A DNA stretch of 42,855 nucleotides. Origin: Alphaproteobacteria bacterium (GTDB taxonomy: Bacteria > Pseudomonadota > Alphaproteobacteria > RF32 > CAG-239). The stretch lies in contig JAEEMQ010000036.1 in NCBI GenBank assembly GCA_016283295.1, positions 1-42,855 of the forward strand. Reading direction: 5' to 3'. A program made the position numbers and the translations under genes. Below the pieces are notes generated by a model. The model was not told the origin of the DNA and did no database searches. It was given only the letters and a program-made list of their open reading frames with translations. Positions 1 to 7,985 of the stretch are shown one piece after another. Each line of letters opens with the position of its first letter. The stretch's first letter is position 1.

Positions 1-23
1 ACAAAGCTGTAGTCACTTTTTAT

Positions 24-50
24 AAACGCCCGAGTAACTTTCGGGCGTTT
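24..50 (+). terminator. Rho-independent terminator of an upstream gene
   Basis: A perfect 10-bp stem, AAACGCCCGA paired with TCGGGCGTTT, closes a 7-nt loop and runs into a T-containing tail. It probably ends a plus-strand gene left of the window. I see nothing convincing between here and position 203. Confidence 0.75.
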
Positions 51-202
51 ATTCTTATATCTTTCCGGCTTATACGGATCAGCTTTGGCCGCGACAGTTG
101 TAATCCTCCCCCGGATGCCCGCCGGCGGAATGTGCTTATGTCAAATTTAAAATAAGAAAAATATAAGATAAAGCCGTTTATAAAATGAAAAATCTTATTT
201 TG

Positions 203-236
203 GACGCAAAAAAACTCCTAGAATCTTTGAGTTTTT
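203..236 (-). terminator. Terminator of the methyltransferase-like gene
   Basis: An 8-bp A/T-rich stem, AAAAACTC paired with GAGTTTTT, lies just past the stop of the minus-strand gene at 249. On the minus strand it is followed by a T run. It is weaker than the GC-rich terminators elsewhere in the window. Confidence 0.55.
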
Positions 237-248
237 CGGCTCAACGGC

Positions 249-983
249 TTATTTTTCTTCGTCTTTTTGCTCGGCTTCCAGCGGCCATTCCTGTTTTTTG
301 AAAAACTGCTTACGCTCTTTGCGACTCATCGACCAGATATTACCCAGTCCGTTAATCGGCTGCACCGTATACAGCGAGGCAAAATCAAAATCGCGCGAAA
401 AGAAAATCGAGGTGGTTTTGGTATAGTTGTTCATCGGGCAAAAGCCGTAAAAATCAACCTGCAACAAATTGGCCTCCCGCAGATTTTTGACCGCTCCGGC
501 ATATTCCAAACTGGTGTTGATGCGGTCGCTGTCGTCCAAAATTATCATTCCGCCGGCGGCCAAAGCCTTTACGGCACAGGCTGCGCATTCGGCGCGACGT
601 TTACCGTCAATCACTATCACGTCATACTTCTCGCCGTCGGCAAAAATCGTATCTTCATAGCCCTGTTTTTCATCGCAATAACGCATTTGCCAGTTAGGTG
701 CGGAAAATTCTTTTTGAAACTTCTCGAACCACTCCGGCTTATCTTCAATACTGATAACTTTTTGCGCGCGTTTAGCCCAATACATCGACGAATATCCGGT
801 GCCGTATTCAAACACCTTTTTGGCACTGTAATCAAATTGCGAAATATATTCTATGGCGGGATATGTATACCACGGAATCGGGTTGCCGTCGCGGTCGACG
901 CAGACTTTTTCGTTCATACTGCGTTCAATGGCAAAATCTTTGCGCCACATTTCGATAAACTGCTGAAACCGCTCGCTATACAT
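249..983 (-). CDS. Class I SAM-dependent methyltransferase-like protein
   Basis: This 244-residue protein has the outline of a Rossmann-fold SAM methyltransferase. A glycine motif, VFEYGTGYSS (about residues 77-86), is followed by an acidic strand end, VISIED, which suits the ribose-binding position. YDVIVIDG and GGMIILDD follow at the usual spacing for strands 4 and 5. The glycine motif is closer to the Methyltransf_24 type than to the ExGxGxG type. No membrane segment or signal peptide is visible. The ATG at 983 has a strong GGAGG upstream. The gene stands alone, divergent from the secreted pair at 1130. The substrate cannot be inferred, and the family call rests on motifs only. Confidence 0.65.
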   Translation of the reverse strand: MYSERFQQFIEMWRKDFAIERSMNEKVCVDRDGNPIPWYTYPAIEYISQFDYSAKKVFEYGTGYSSMYWAKRAQKVISIEDKPEWFEKFQKEFSAPNWQMRYCDEKQGYEDTIFADGEKYDVIVIDGKRRAECAACAVKALAAGGMIILDDSDRINTSLEYAGAVKNLREANLLQVDFYGFCPMNNYTKTTSIFFSRDFDFASLYTVQPINGLGNIWSMSRKERKQFFKKQEWPLEAEQKDEEK

Positions 984-1075
984 ATTTTTGTTCCTCCAAA
1001 CCCGATTTTGCGTTGATTATAACCGGCAAATCTTAAAAGTTATATAACTTCGGCAAAATAGATTTTGCTTGCCTT

Positions 1076-1104
1076 TTGCCGCATATTTTGCTAATTGTGA
1101 TAAT
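1076..1104 (+). promoter_or_regulatory. Sigma70-type promoter of the secreted protein pair
   Basis: TTGCCG and GATAAT are separated by exactly 17 nt. Transcription would start near 1111, giving a short leader that includes the GGGAG ribosome site before the ATG at 1130. Confidence 0.55.
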
Positions 1105-1129
1105 AACAAAATAAACGGGAGATATTTTT

Positions 1130-1735
1130 ATGGTCAAGAAATTACTTATTGCGGTAGTTATCACACTTTTTTCAATTAATACGGCGACGGCGAAAGACGA
1201 ACATTTTGCGGAAAATAATAAATACTCTGGAAACATAGTCAAAATTTCTCCGGTTACAGACGATGCCATAAACCATTTCGATATTGCCGATTGCAACAAG
1301 TATGGCCTTGATTACGATTGTTTACTGCAAAAGGCCGAATTGTACCGGTTAGCCGGTGCGGAGAGTTGCTTAAAAATAAACAGGTCACTGCACGAAAAAT
1401 TTATTAAAAAAAAGCCGCCATTCTATAAACCTACGGAATATGATGACGGAATTAATCAATGCCTTTTTATAATGATTCTCAACATTTCCGAGGATAATTT
1501 TATATACGACTCTGACGGATATGTCGTTGGTTTTATTGACGACAGTGAAGGTCGAAAAATACTTTGGAAATTCACTTACAATTATCAAGCTGACGAAATC
1601 GGAGAAATCATTGACGGGGAAATTAAAGGTTGTGCGCACTTGGATTCTAACGGCAAAGTTATTTTGGATAACGATTGCAAAATTCCTTCCGGCAGGGGAT
1701 GTGGTGCAGTACCTCCCTGGGGCCAGATAATTTAA
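1130..1735 (+). CDS. Secreted protein with DxDG-type turns, unknown function
   Basis: I do not recognise this 201-residue protein. Residues 1-21 form a clear Sec signal peptide (KK, hydrophobic core, ATA cleavage region), so it is probably periplasmic or secreted. The mature part is acidic. It contains short D/N-G turns in hydrophobic settings (YDSDGYVVGF, DDSEGRKIL, LDSNGKVIL) and scattered cysteines, including CNKYGLDYDC. The ATG has GGGAG upstream. The next gene starts 14 nt downstream and begins with a nearly identical signal peptide, so the two look like a tandem pair with conserved leaders and diverged mature parts. They are probably co-transcribed. Confidence 0.7.
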   Translation: MVKKLLIAVVITLFSINTATAKDEHFAENNKYSGNIVKISPVTDDAINHFDIADCNKYGLDYDCLLQKAELYRLAGAESCLKINRSLHEKFIKKKPPFYKPTEYDDGINQCLFIMILNISEDNFIYDSDGYVVGFIDDSEGRKILWKFTYNYQADEIGEIIDGEIKGCAHLDSNGKVILDNDCKIPSGRGCGAVPPWGQII

Positions 1736-1749
1736 GATAGGAGATTTTT

Positions 1750-2541
1750 ATGATTAAGAAGCTATTTATTGCAACGATTATCGCACTTTTTTCAATAGGC
1801 ACGGCGACGGCGCAAAACGAGCATAAAGGCAGTCTTATTACCGCCAAATCGAATGAGGTTAGCGATGCTGGCAAGTATAAAGGTCCTACTAGAAGAGAAC
1901 TTAATCATCCTGTTCCTCCTGTGGACTGCAAAGGTGTAATCTGTGATGACGATGGTGTTTTACTTTGCGATATTACCGCTGAATGGTGTCGAGAATACCA
2001 TACAAACCTGACAAATAGAACAATTACTAATTTTATTGATGAAAATGGTAATATCATAGATAATTTTAATTTATCCAATAGAGATACCATTAAAGATACC
2101 ATCATCTGCGGTGCAATTGACGGATATGGGACAAGTGCGTATGTAACAAACAGCGAAGGAAAAGTTATTGGTGAAACTTTCGGTGACGGAATAGTGTATC
2201 ATTATCTTGGTTTGCCCGGCTTGAAAAGAATCTATTACCAAGGTAATCAAGGCGATGCCATCGGGCAACTGAACGATGAAGGTGTGGCCTTTGATAAAGA
2301 CGGCAATATCATCGGCAAAATTTCAGAAAACGTATTTGTAGATAATCGAGGCGAGTCGCGATGTGATACCAATAATAAGTGGTGCCGTGAATATTGTGAA
2401 AAGAACTGCCCCAAAAAACAAGCGCAATATAAAAAAGAGCGCCCGATTGCGAGCGCTCTGCATAAGCTTGTTAAAAAGCTTAAAAGTTATACGATACACC
2501 GAAAGCAAATGCCTGAATCGAGTTATGATATTCGGCCTTGA
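1750..2541 (+). CDS. Secreted protein with duplicated Cys-Trp-Cys motif, unknown function
   Basis: I do not recognise this 263-residue protein. Its signal peptide (residues 1-21) closely matches that of the gene before it, at both the protein and DNA level. The mature protein carries the motif C-D-x4-W-C-R-E-Y twice, near each end (CDITAEWCREY and CDTNNKWCREY). Between them lie DENGNIID, NSEGKVIG and DKDGNIIG turns. This suggests a disulfide-stabilised exported protein. The last 40 or so residues are basic and overlap the minus-strand terminator and the final codons of the convergent fadL gene, so the true C-terminus is less certain than the rest. The ATG has TAGGAG upstream. Confidence 0.65.
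   Translation: MIKKLFIATIIALFSIGTATAQNEHKGSLITAKSNEVSDAGKYKGPTRRELNHPVPPVDCKGVICDDDGVLLCDITAEWCREYHTNLTNRTITNFIDENGNIIDNFNLSNRDTIKDTIICGAIDGYGTSAYVTNSEGKVIGETFGDGIVYHYLGLPGLKRIYYQGNQGDAIGQLNDEGVAFDKDGNIIGKISENVFVDNRGESRCDTNNKWCREYCEKNCPKKQAQYKKERPIASALHKLVKKLKSYTIHRKQMPESSYDIRP
2431..2459 (-). terminator. fadL terminator, inside the 3' end of the convergent gene
   Basis: AGAGCGC pairs with GCGCTCT around a 10-nt loop. On the minus strand the stem is followed by six T. It sits 21 nt past the fadL stop and lies within the coding frame of the convergent secreted-protein gene. Confidence 0.8.
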
Positions 2542-3769
2542 CGTTATAACCGTCGTTGCCGGTCAAGCTCGTATCCAGCTGCGCCTTGCGGGCATTAATG
2601 TAAGTATAAGCCAAATTAAAGCTTAAGTGTTCGTTATACTGATATCCCAAACCGGCGGTCATCCAAAAACGGTCGGAATCCGGAATACGCGGAGTACGAT
2701 GTTCCAACTTAACGGCACTCTGGTCATAAGCCAAGCCCAAACGCAACTTCCATTGTTCATCGAGTTTAATGCTGGTACCGATGGCATAAAAATTGGTATC
2801 ACGCCAGCTCTCGTTAACCCGGGCAATATAGCCTTGCGGCTGATTCATGGTGCGACCGGTAAAGGTCAAATCTTTAAACGAGCTCCAGAAAACGCGCTGA
2901 TATTCGGCCATAATCGCCCAACGCTCGGTAATATCGTGATAAGCACCTAAAGACAGCATGGCCGGAGTATTCAAGTTAACCTTAATGCTCTGGTTGAGCA
3001 GTTGGTCAACATATTGTCCGGTGCCTGCCGCATACGGGTTCTCCGATTGGCTGAGTTCGCTGCCCGAAGACTTCATCTTGCCCTTAATTTTGTGCTTTAT
3101 TTCGCTGCGATAGCCGACGCCCACGCGAGTTCTGTCGGTAAATTCATACAACGCACCCAATTCGTAACCGTATGCCCAGCTGTGACCGTCTTCGGAAACA
3201 ATACCGGTTCTGCTGGCAGAATGGCTGCTGGTTAAGTGCGCCCATAAATATTGAAATTGCACGCCTGCACCGAGAGATAATTTATCGGTGGCTTTATAGG
3301 CCGTCATCGGCGTAAAGGTTGCGGTTTTAACATCGGAAGTAATACCGTGGTCACCGCCTACCCACTCATAGTCATATTTGGTAATCATACCGTACGGGCT
3401 GTTGCCGGCAAAACCGACAAACCACTTATCGTTAAGCTGATGCGAAATCGTAAAGTTCGGCGAAATTGCGGCATGCACCACGTTTTCAACGTCGGCACCG
3501 CGCTCGCCGTTTTGGCCCTGCACTCTCTTGGCGGTTGCCTTCGGGGCAATATAAGTGCCGCCCGCCGTAAACTGTGTACCCTTTTGACGGGTAAGACCGG
3601 CAACGTTGTAATATGTATAAGAGTTATCTTCCGCACCCGCCGTTGCACCGGCAAACGCATTACCTTGAGCCGCAGCAGACTGCTCTCTCAAGTGAAAACC
3701 GGCGGCCATGGCATTTGCAGAAAACAAAATTGCGCTCAATGCCGTCGTTAAAGTCAAAACTTTTTTCAT
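2480..3769 (-). CDS. fadL: FadL/OmpP1-family outer-membrane fatty acid transporter
   Basis: This is an outer-membrane beta-barrel for uptake of long-chain fatty acids and other hydrophobics. The 429-residue protein starts with a Sec signal peptide ending ANAMA, followed by AGFHLREQSA and the GNAFAGATAGAEDNSY region typical of the FadL/TodX N-terminal hatch (family knowledge: it plugs the barrel). Alternating hydrophobic strands follow, and the C-terminus AFGVSYNF ends in the aromatic residue expected of a BAM-assembled barrel. I chose the ATG at 3769 over an in-frame codon 21 positions upstream because it begins the signal peptide and has AGGAC before it. Its divergent neighbour is aas, which suggests uptake followed by direct activation into phospholipid. 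Confidence 0.88.
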   Translation of the reverse strand: MKKVLTLTTALSAILFSANAMAAGFHLREQSAAAQGNAFAGATAGAEDNSYTYYNVAGLTRQKGTQFTAGGTYIAPKATAKRVQGQNGERGADVENVVHAAISPNFTISHQLNDKWFVGFAGNSPYGMITKYDYEWVGGDHGITSDVKTATFTPMTAYKATDKLSLGAGVQFQYLWAHLTSSHSASRTGIVSEDGHSWAYGYELGALYEFTDRTRVGVGYRSEIKHKIKGKMKSSGSELSQSENPYAAGTGQYVDQLLNQSIKVNLNTPAMLSLGAYHDITERWAIMAEYQRVFWSSFKDLTFTGRTMNQPQGYIARVNESWRDTNFYAIGTSIKLDEQWKLRLGLAYDQSAVKLEHRTPRIPDSDRFWMTAGLGYQYNEHLSFNLAYTYINARKAQLDTSLTGNDGYNVKAEYHNSIQAFAFGVSYNF

Positions 3770-3966
3770 TATAGTCCTATTATGTTGTTGAAACGACGGA
3801 AACTTTTTATGTAGTTTCTTCAAGGAAACCATAAACCATACTTTTTTTGTTTTGGCAAGTTTTTTTTGTAATCTTATAAACAGGAAGCGCCGATTTTCGC
3901 TTAAGAGTTTGAAAAAACTGTACTTATTTGTATATTCTTCGCTTGTTGATTATTGCAGTCTTTTGC

Positions 3967-3994
3967 TTTACAAAAACGCGGACTGTGCTATAAA
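3967..3994 (+). promoter_or_regulatory. Sigma70-type promoter of aas
   Basis: TTTACA and TATAAA are separated by 16 nt, about 40 nt before the aas GTG start. The 3770-4033 interval between the divergent fadL and aas genes holds no credible coding sequence. Confidence 0.55.
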
Positions 3995-4033
3995 CAATAG
4001 TATCTTTGAAGTAACTACGGAAAGGGACTACCC

Positions 4034-6220
4034 GTGAAAGAATTTGTCAGATTAAGCCTGAAGTTTATATTAAAGTTGATGAAGACCAAGTGTATTTTCA
4101 ACTTTGATGTGCGCAAATTGCCGACTAAAGGCGTTTATGTGGTTAATCACGTTTCTTATTTAGACCCTATTATGTTATTCGCTTTTTTGCCGGGAAATCC
4201 GGTATTTGCACTCAACGGACATCTGTATCGCCGCCATTGGATACGCTTTTTGATGGGCAAGGCCGATATTATTCCGTTTAATCCGATTGAGCCGAGCGAT
4301 ATCAAAAAATTAATTGCCAAGGTTGACGAAGGTCGTCTGGTGGTGATTTTTGCCGAAGGACGCATTACCGAAGACGGCGGCTTGATGAAAATTTACGAAG
4401 CGCCGGGCCTGGTGGCGGATAAGTCAAAAGCGCCGTTGATTCCGGTATGGATTGACGGCCCGCAATACGGCTATTTTTCTAAAACAAAGGGACACTTACC
4501 GCACCGTCCGTTGCCGAAAATGCGGATTTATGTCGGTAAGCCGCGCAGCTTCAAACTCAAAGACGAATTGCGCCGTCAACGCGACCACATCAGTAACGAA
4601 GTTTATATGATTTTGCGCGAAATGTGCTTTGAGATTAATTATAATAAAGACATTTCGTTGTTTGCGCAACTGATGAAAACCGCCAAAGTATATTCCAAAA
4701 CCGGTTGGTTTTCCAAGCGTCCGCGCATTATTGAAGATATCAATCGCAAACAAAAGTCTTTTAAAGATATTATCGTAGCATCGTTTGCTCTCGGTCGTAC
4801 CTTCAGAAAATTCACCGGACATGATGAAAATGTCGGTGTATTGCTGCCGAATGCCATCGCCACGGTTTGCACCTTCTTCGGTTTGTCGGCATTTGAACGC
4901 ACCCCGGTAATGATTAACTTCTCGGTCGGTGCCAAAAATATGGTATCGATGTGCAAAACCGCACTGGTTAAATCGGTCATTACTTCCAAAACCTTTATTA
5001 TAAAAGGTAAGTTGGAGCCGGCGATTGAAGAATTGGAAAAGGCCGGAGTTAAAATCGTTTACCTTGAAGATTTGGCCAAGAAAATGTCACTTCTGACCAA
5101 AATCAGCGCCTTTTTAAGCTATAAAATCAAACGTGTTCCGCACAAAAAAGGCGGCAACAAAAAAGCGGTCATCGTGTTTACTTCCGGCTCGGAAGGTGCA
5201 CCGAAGGCGGTTATTTTGAGCCACGCCAATTTGATTGCCAACGTTAATCAGTTAGCGGCCATTCAGACCGTTACTTATAAAGATTTGTTGTTCAATGCTT
5301 TACCGATGTTCCACAGCTTCGGTTTGATGGTGGGTATGCTGTTCCCGTTGTTCAACGGTGCCAAATTGTTCCTTTATCCGTCGCCGTTGCATTATCGTGT
5401 TGTGGCCGAGCTGGTGTATGAACTCGGGGCAACACTGATGATCGGTACCGATACGTTCTTGCGCGGCTATGCTAAAATTGCACACCCGTATGATTTCCAC
5501 ACCGTGCGCTTGATGTATTCGGGCGGCGAAGCAGCCAAGCCGGATACGCGCAGTATGTGGATGGAGCATTCCGGTATTCGCATGATGGAAGCTTACGGCT
5601 CAACCGAGTGCTCGCCGGTTATGACCGCCAACAACGGTATTTTCAACAAATTCGGCTCTATCGGCAAGCTGTTGCCGGGTATGCAATATAAAATCGAACC
5701 GGTTGACGGTATTGCCACCGGCGGCGAGTTGTGCGTAAAAGGCCCGAACGTGATGCTCGGTTATTATATGCCGAGTGAACCGGGTGTGTTGGTGCCGCCG
5801 CAAAATGGTTGGTATCATACCGGCGATGTGGTGGATATTGATGAAATCGGCTTCTTTACCATTAAAGACCGCATTAAACGCTTTGCTAAAATCGGCGGCG
5901 AAATGGTATCTTTGAACGCTGTTCAGGATATGGTAATCGATGCTACCAAGGAAATGCTCGGCGAATATAATTACGGCGTGGTTGCCATTCCGCACGAAAG
6001 CAAGGGCGAGCAAATCGTATTGGTTACCAACAACAAGTCGGTAACTTCGGCGATGTTGCACGAATACGTAAAAGCTAACGGAATGTCCGAGCTGTATTTG
6101 CCGCGGGTAATTTTGTATCACGAAAAACTGCCGGTATTTGCAACCGGAAAGTCTGATAACGTTACCTTGAAGAAAGAAGTTATGGAAGAGCTGTGTTCGC
6201 CGACGGCAAACGCCGCATAA
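4034..6220 (+). CDS. aas: Bifunctional acyltransferase / acyl-ACP synthetase Aas
   Basis: Aas re-acylates lysophospholipid, mainly 2-acyl-glycerophosphoethanolamine, and activates free fatty acid onto ACP at the inner membrane. The 728-residue length matches the two-domain enzyme. The N-terminal PlsC-like domain has the HX4D motif (H39 to D44) and EGR at 108-110. The C-terminal AMP-forming domain has the P-loop FTSGSEGAPK (382-391), YGSTE (521-525), HTGD (595-598) and KDRIKR (611-616). No transporter domain is fused. The start is GTG with GGAAAGGGA upstream. Divergent fadL supports a role in using exogenous fatty acids. The alternative, a pure acyl-CoA ligase, is excluded by the acyltransferase domain. 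Confidence 0.9.
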   Translation: MKEFVRLSLKFILKLMKTKCIFNFDVRKLPTKGVYVVNHVSYLDPIMLFAFLPGNPVFALNGHLYRRHWIRFLMGKADIIPFNPIEPSDIKKLIAKVDEGRLVVIFAEGRITEDGGLMKIYEAPGLVADKSKAPLIPVWIDGPQYGYFSKTKGHLPHRPLPKMRIYVGKPRSFKLKDELRRQRDHISNEVYMILREMCFEINYNKDISLFAQLMKTAKVYSKTGWFSKRPRIIEDINRKQKSFKDIIVASFALGRTFRKFTGHDENVGVLLPNAIATVCTFFGLSAFERTPVMINFSVGAKNMVSMCKTALVKSVITSKTFIIKGKLEPAIEELEKAGVKIVYLEDLAKKMSLLTKISAFLSYKIKRVPHKKGGNKKAVIVFTSGSEGAPKAVILSHANLIANVNQLAAIQTVTYKDLLFNALPMFHSFGLMVGMLFPLFNGAKLFLYPSPLHYRVVAELVYELGATLMIGTDTFLRGYAKIAHPYDFHTVRLMYSGGEAAKPDTRSMWMEHSGIRMMEAYGSTECSPVMTANNGIFNKFGSIGKLLPGMQYKIEPVDGIATGGELCVKGPNVMLGYYMPSEPGVLVPPQNGWYHTGDVVDIDEIGFFTIKDRIKRFAKIGGEMVSLNAVQDMVIDATKEMLGEYNYGVVAIPHESKGEQIVLVTNNKSVTSAMLHEYVKANGMSELYLPRVILYHEKLPVFATGKSDNVTLKKEVMEELCSPTANAA

Positions 6221-6246
6221 AAAATGTGGAGCATACTTTTTTGCTG

Positions 6247-6274
6247 TTGCACTTTTGCAAAAACACGCTATTTT
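6247..6274 (+). promoter_or_regulatory. Possible ssb promoter
   Basis: TTGCAC and TATTTT are separated by 16 nt, about 33 nt before the ssb ATG. The -10 element is imperfect. Confidence 0.4.
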
Positions 6275-6306
6275 AGGATAAGTTTTGATATTAGAGGGAA
6301 AAAACA

Positions 6307-6783
6307 ATGGCTATGAGCATAAATAAAGTAATTTTGGTCGGTAATTTGGGGGCTGATCCGACTGTCAGCACCATGACTTCCGGCGATAAAGTGGTAAATT
6401 TGCGCGTTGCAACTTCCGATACCTGGAACGATAAAGCAACCGGCGAGCGCAAGGAGCGCACCGAATGGCACCGCGTGGTTATTTTTAATAAGCAGTTGGC
6501 GGATACGGCCGAAAGATATCTGCGCAAGGGCTCCAAAGTTTATTTGGAAGGACAGTTGCAAACCAGAACATGGAAGGATAATAACGGTCAAGACAGATAC
6601 ACCACCGAAGTTGTTTTGCAACGTTTCGGCGGCACCATGATTATGCTTGATGCACGCGGTAACGGCGACGGTATGCCTGCGGGTGATGCCGGAGATGTGT
6701 TTGCGGCTCCGGCCGGTAATTCCGGTTGGGATAACAGCAGTGCCACCACTCCGTCGGATTTGGACGACGATATTCCGTTTTAG
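6307..6783 (+). CDS. ssb: Single-stranded DNA-binding protein
   Basis: SSB coats single-stranded DNA during replication, repair and recombination and recruits partner enzymes. This 158-residue protein has the conserved OB-fold start [15 protein letters not shown], the TEWHRVVIF segment and [11 protein letters not shown] Gly/Asp-rich linker leads to the acidic tip DLDDDIPF that binds partners. Length and layout are normal. The ATG has AGAGGG upstream. A second in-frame ATG two codons later is also possible. A terminator follows at 6809, so it is probably a single-gene unit. Confidence 0.95.
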   Translation: MAMSINKVILVGNLGADPTVSTMTSGDKVVNLRVATSDTWNDKATGERKERTEWHRVVIFNKQLADTAERYLRKGSKVYLEGQLQTRTWKDNNGQDRYTTEVVLQRFGGTMIMLDARGNGDGMPAGDAGDVFAAPAGNSGWDNSSATTPSDLDDDIPF

Positions 6784-6808
6784 TGTTTAAGGCATATTGC
6801 AATTTTCA

Positions 6809-6840
6809 AAAACTTCGGTTAAACTGGCCGAAGTTTTTTT
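6809..6840 (+). terminator. ssb terminator
   Basis: A 10-bp stem, AAAACTTCGG paired with CCGAAGTTTT, closes a 9-nt loop and continues into a T run. Confidence 0.85.
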
Positions 6841-6857
6841 AATAGCGAGAACGAAAA

Positions 6858-7934
6858 ATGAAAATATTAATCGGAATGAGCGGCGGGGTGGATTCTTCAA
6901 CCGTGGCTCGTATGCTGAAGGAACAAGGGCACGAAATTATCGGCGCCACCATGTCGATATGGGATAAAAGCACCAAATTCAACGGCGATATTAAGGCGGA
7001 CTCCTGCTTTTCGCCGCACGAGGCCGAAGATGTGGAAACCGCACGCCAAATCTGTGCCGAACTCGATATTCCGTATTATGTCATTGATTGCTCGGCCCGC
7101 TATAAACAGATGGTGCTCGATAATTTCAAACAGGAATATAAAGCGGGGCGCACTCCGAATCCTTGTGTAATGTGCAATTCGTATATCAAATTCAGCGCGC
7201 TGCCGGAAGAAGCACGGGCGCAGGGCATAGAATTTGATAAGTTTGCCACCGGTCACTACGCGCAAATCGTTTTCAATCCGCAAAGCGGCCGTTACGAAAT
7301 CCGCCGCGGTGTCGACCACACAAAAGACCAATCGTATTTTTTGTATCGGCTTAATCAGGAGCAGCTGGCGCGCGTCATTATGCCGCTCGGGGCTTATACC
7401 AAAGCCGAGGTACGGAAAATCGCGCAGGGTTACGGTTTGGCCGTGGCCGACAAGCCGGACAGCCAGGATTTTTATTCCGGCGATATTAACGATATTTTGC
7501 AAAACGAGCCGCAAATCGGTAACTTTGTGACCACCGACGGCCGGGTTTTAGGGCAACATACCGGTATTTGGAATTATACCATCGGGCAACGCCGCGGAAT
7601 GGGAATTGCTGCCGAGCGTCCGCTGTATGTTTTGGGCTTTAATAAAGATAAAAACGAAGTAATCGTCGGGTTTGAAGAAGAATGCGAGCGCTCCGGTCTG
7701 GTCGCCGAAAACTGGTGCTGGTCGGCGCTCGAAGGTTTGGATGAGCCGCTGGAATGCGAAGCCAAAATCCGCTCATCGCAACAACCGACGGCGGTTAAGG
7801 TTACTCCGCTGGCTGACGGCAAAATCGAAGTTAAGTTTTATAATCGGCAAAAAGCTGTTGCACCGGGACAATCGGTGGTATTGTATCGCGACGATACGGT
7901 GCTCGGCGGCGGAATTATCAGCAGTTCCTTATAA
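6858..7934 (+). CDS. mnmA: tRNA-specific 2-thiouridylase MnmA
   Basis: MnmA adds the 2-thio group to the wobble uridine of tRNA-Glu, -Gln and -Lys. The protein has 358 residues. The ATP pyrophosphatase loop GMSGGVDSS is at 6-14. PNPCVMCN (100-107) supplies the cysteine C103 and forms a CxxC with C106. ATGHYA and DQSYFLYRL are typical, as is the C-terminal beta-barrel region ending in VLGGGI. The odd point is residue 206. The family normally has its second catalytic cysteine there (a D-S-x-x-I-C-F context), but this sequence reads PDSQDFYSGD, with tyrosine. Reading frame and length are intact, so it is not an obvious pseudogene. The gene follows the ssb terminator and has AGCGAGAACG upstream, a weak ribosome site. 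Confidence 0.9.
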   Translation: MKILIGMSGGVDSSTVARMLKEQGHEIIGATMSIWDKSTKFNGDIKADSCFSPHEAEDVETARQICAELDIPYYVIDCSARYKQMVLDNFKQEYKAGRTPNPCVMCNSYIKFSALPEEARAQGIEFDKFATGHYAQIVFNPQSGRYEIRRGVDHTKDQSYFLYRLNQEQLARVIMPLGAYTKAEVRKIAQGYGLAVADKPDSQDFYSGDINDILQNEPQIGNFVTTDGRVLGQHTGIWNYTIGQRRGMGIAAERPLYVLGFNKDKNEVIVGFEEECERSGLVAENWCWSALEGLDEPLECEAKIRSSQQPTAVKVTPLADGKIEVKFYNRQKAVAPGQSVVLYRDDTVLGGGIISSSL

Positions 7935-7966
7935 AAACAAAAAAAGCCGCATCATTAAGATACGGC
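7935..7966 (-). terminator. Terminator between convergent mnmA and the Cys-rich gene
   Basis: GCCGCATC pairs with GATACGGC, with one mismatch, around an ATTAA loop. The A-rich left side gives a T run on the minus strand, so it mainly serves the minus-strand gene. It may also stop mnmA transcripts. Confidence 0.6.
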
Positions 7967-7985
7967 CTTTCCAAAATAAAATCGC

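Noticed and set aside
1750..2541. A frameshift at the end of the second secreted protein
   Set aside because: I found no alternative frame giving a better C-terminus; the overlap with fadL can arise from simple extension.
3852..4037. A 61-codon plus-strand open frame between fadL and aas
   Set aside because: It spans the likely aas promoter, has no ribosome site or protein-like composition, and overlaps the aas start.
6858..7934. mnmA as a pseudogene because of the missing cysteine
   Set aside because: The frame is full length, and the P-loop, CxxC and C-terminal domain are all conserved. A single-residue change alone does not show decay.
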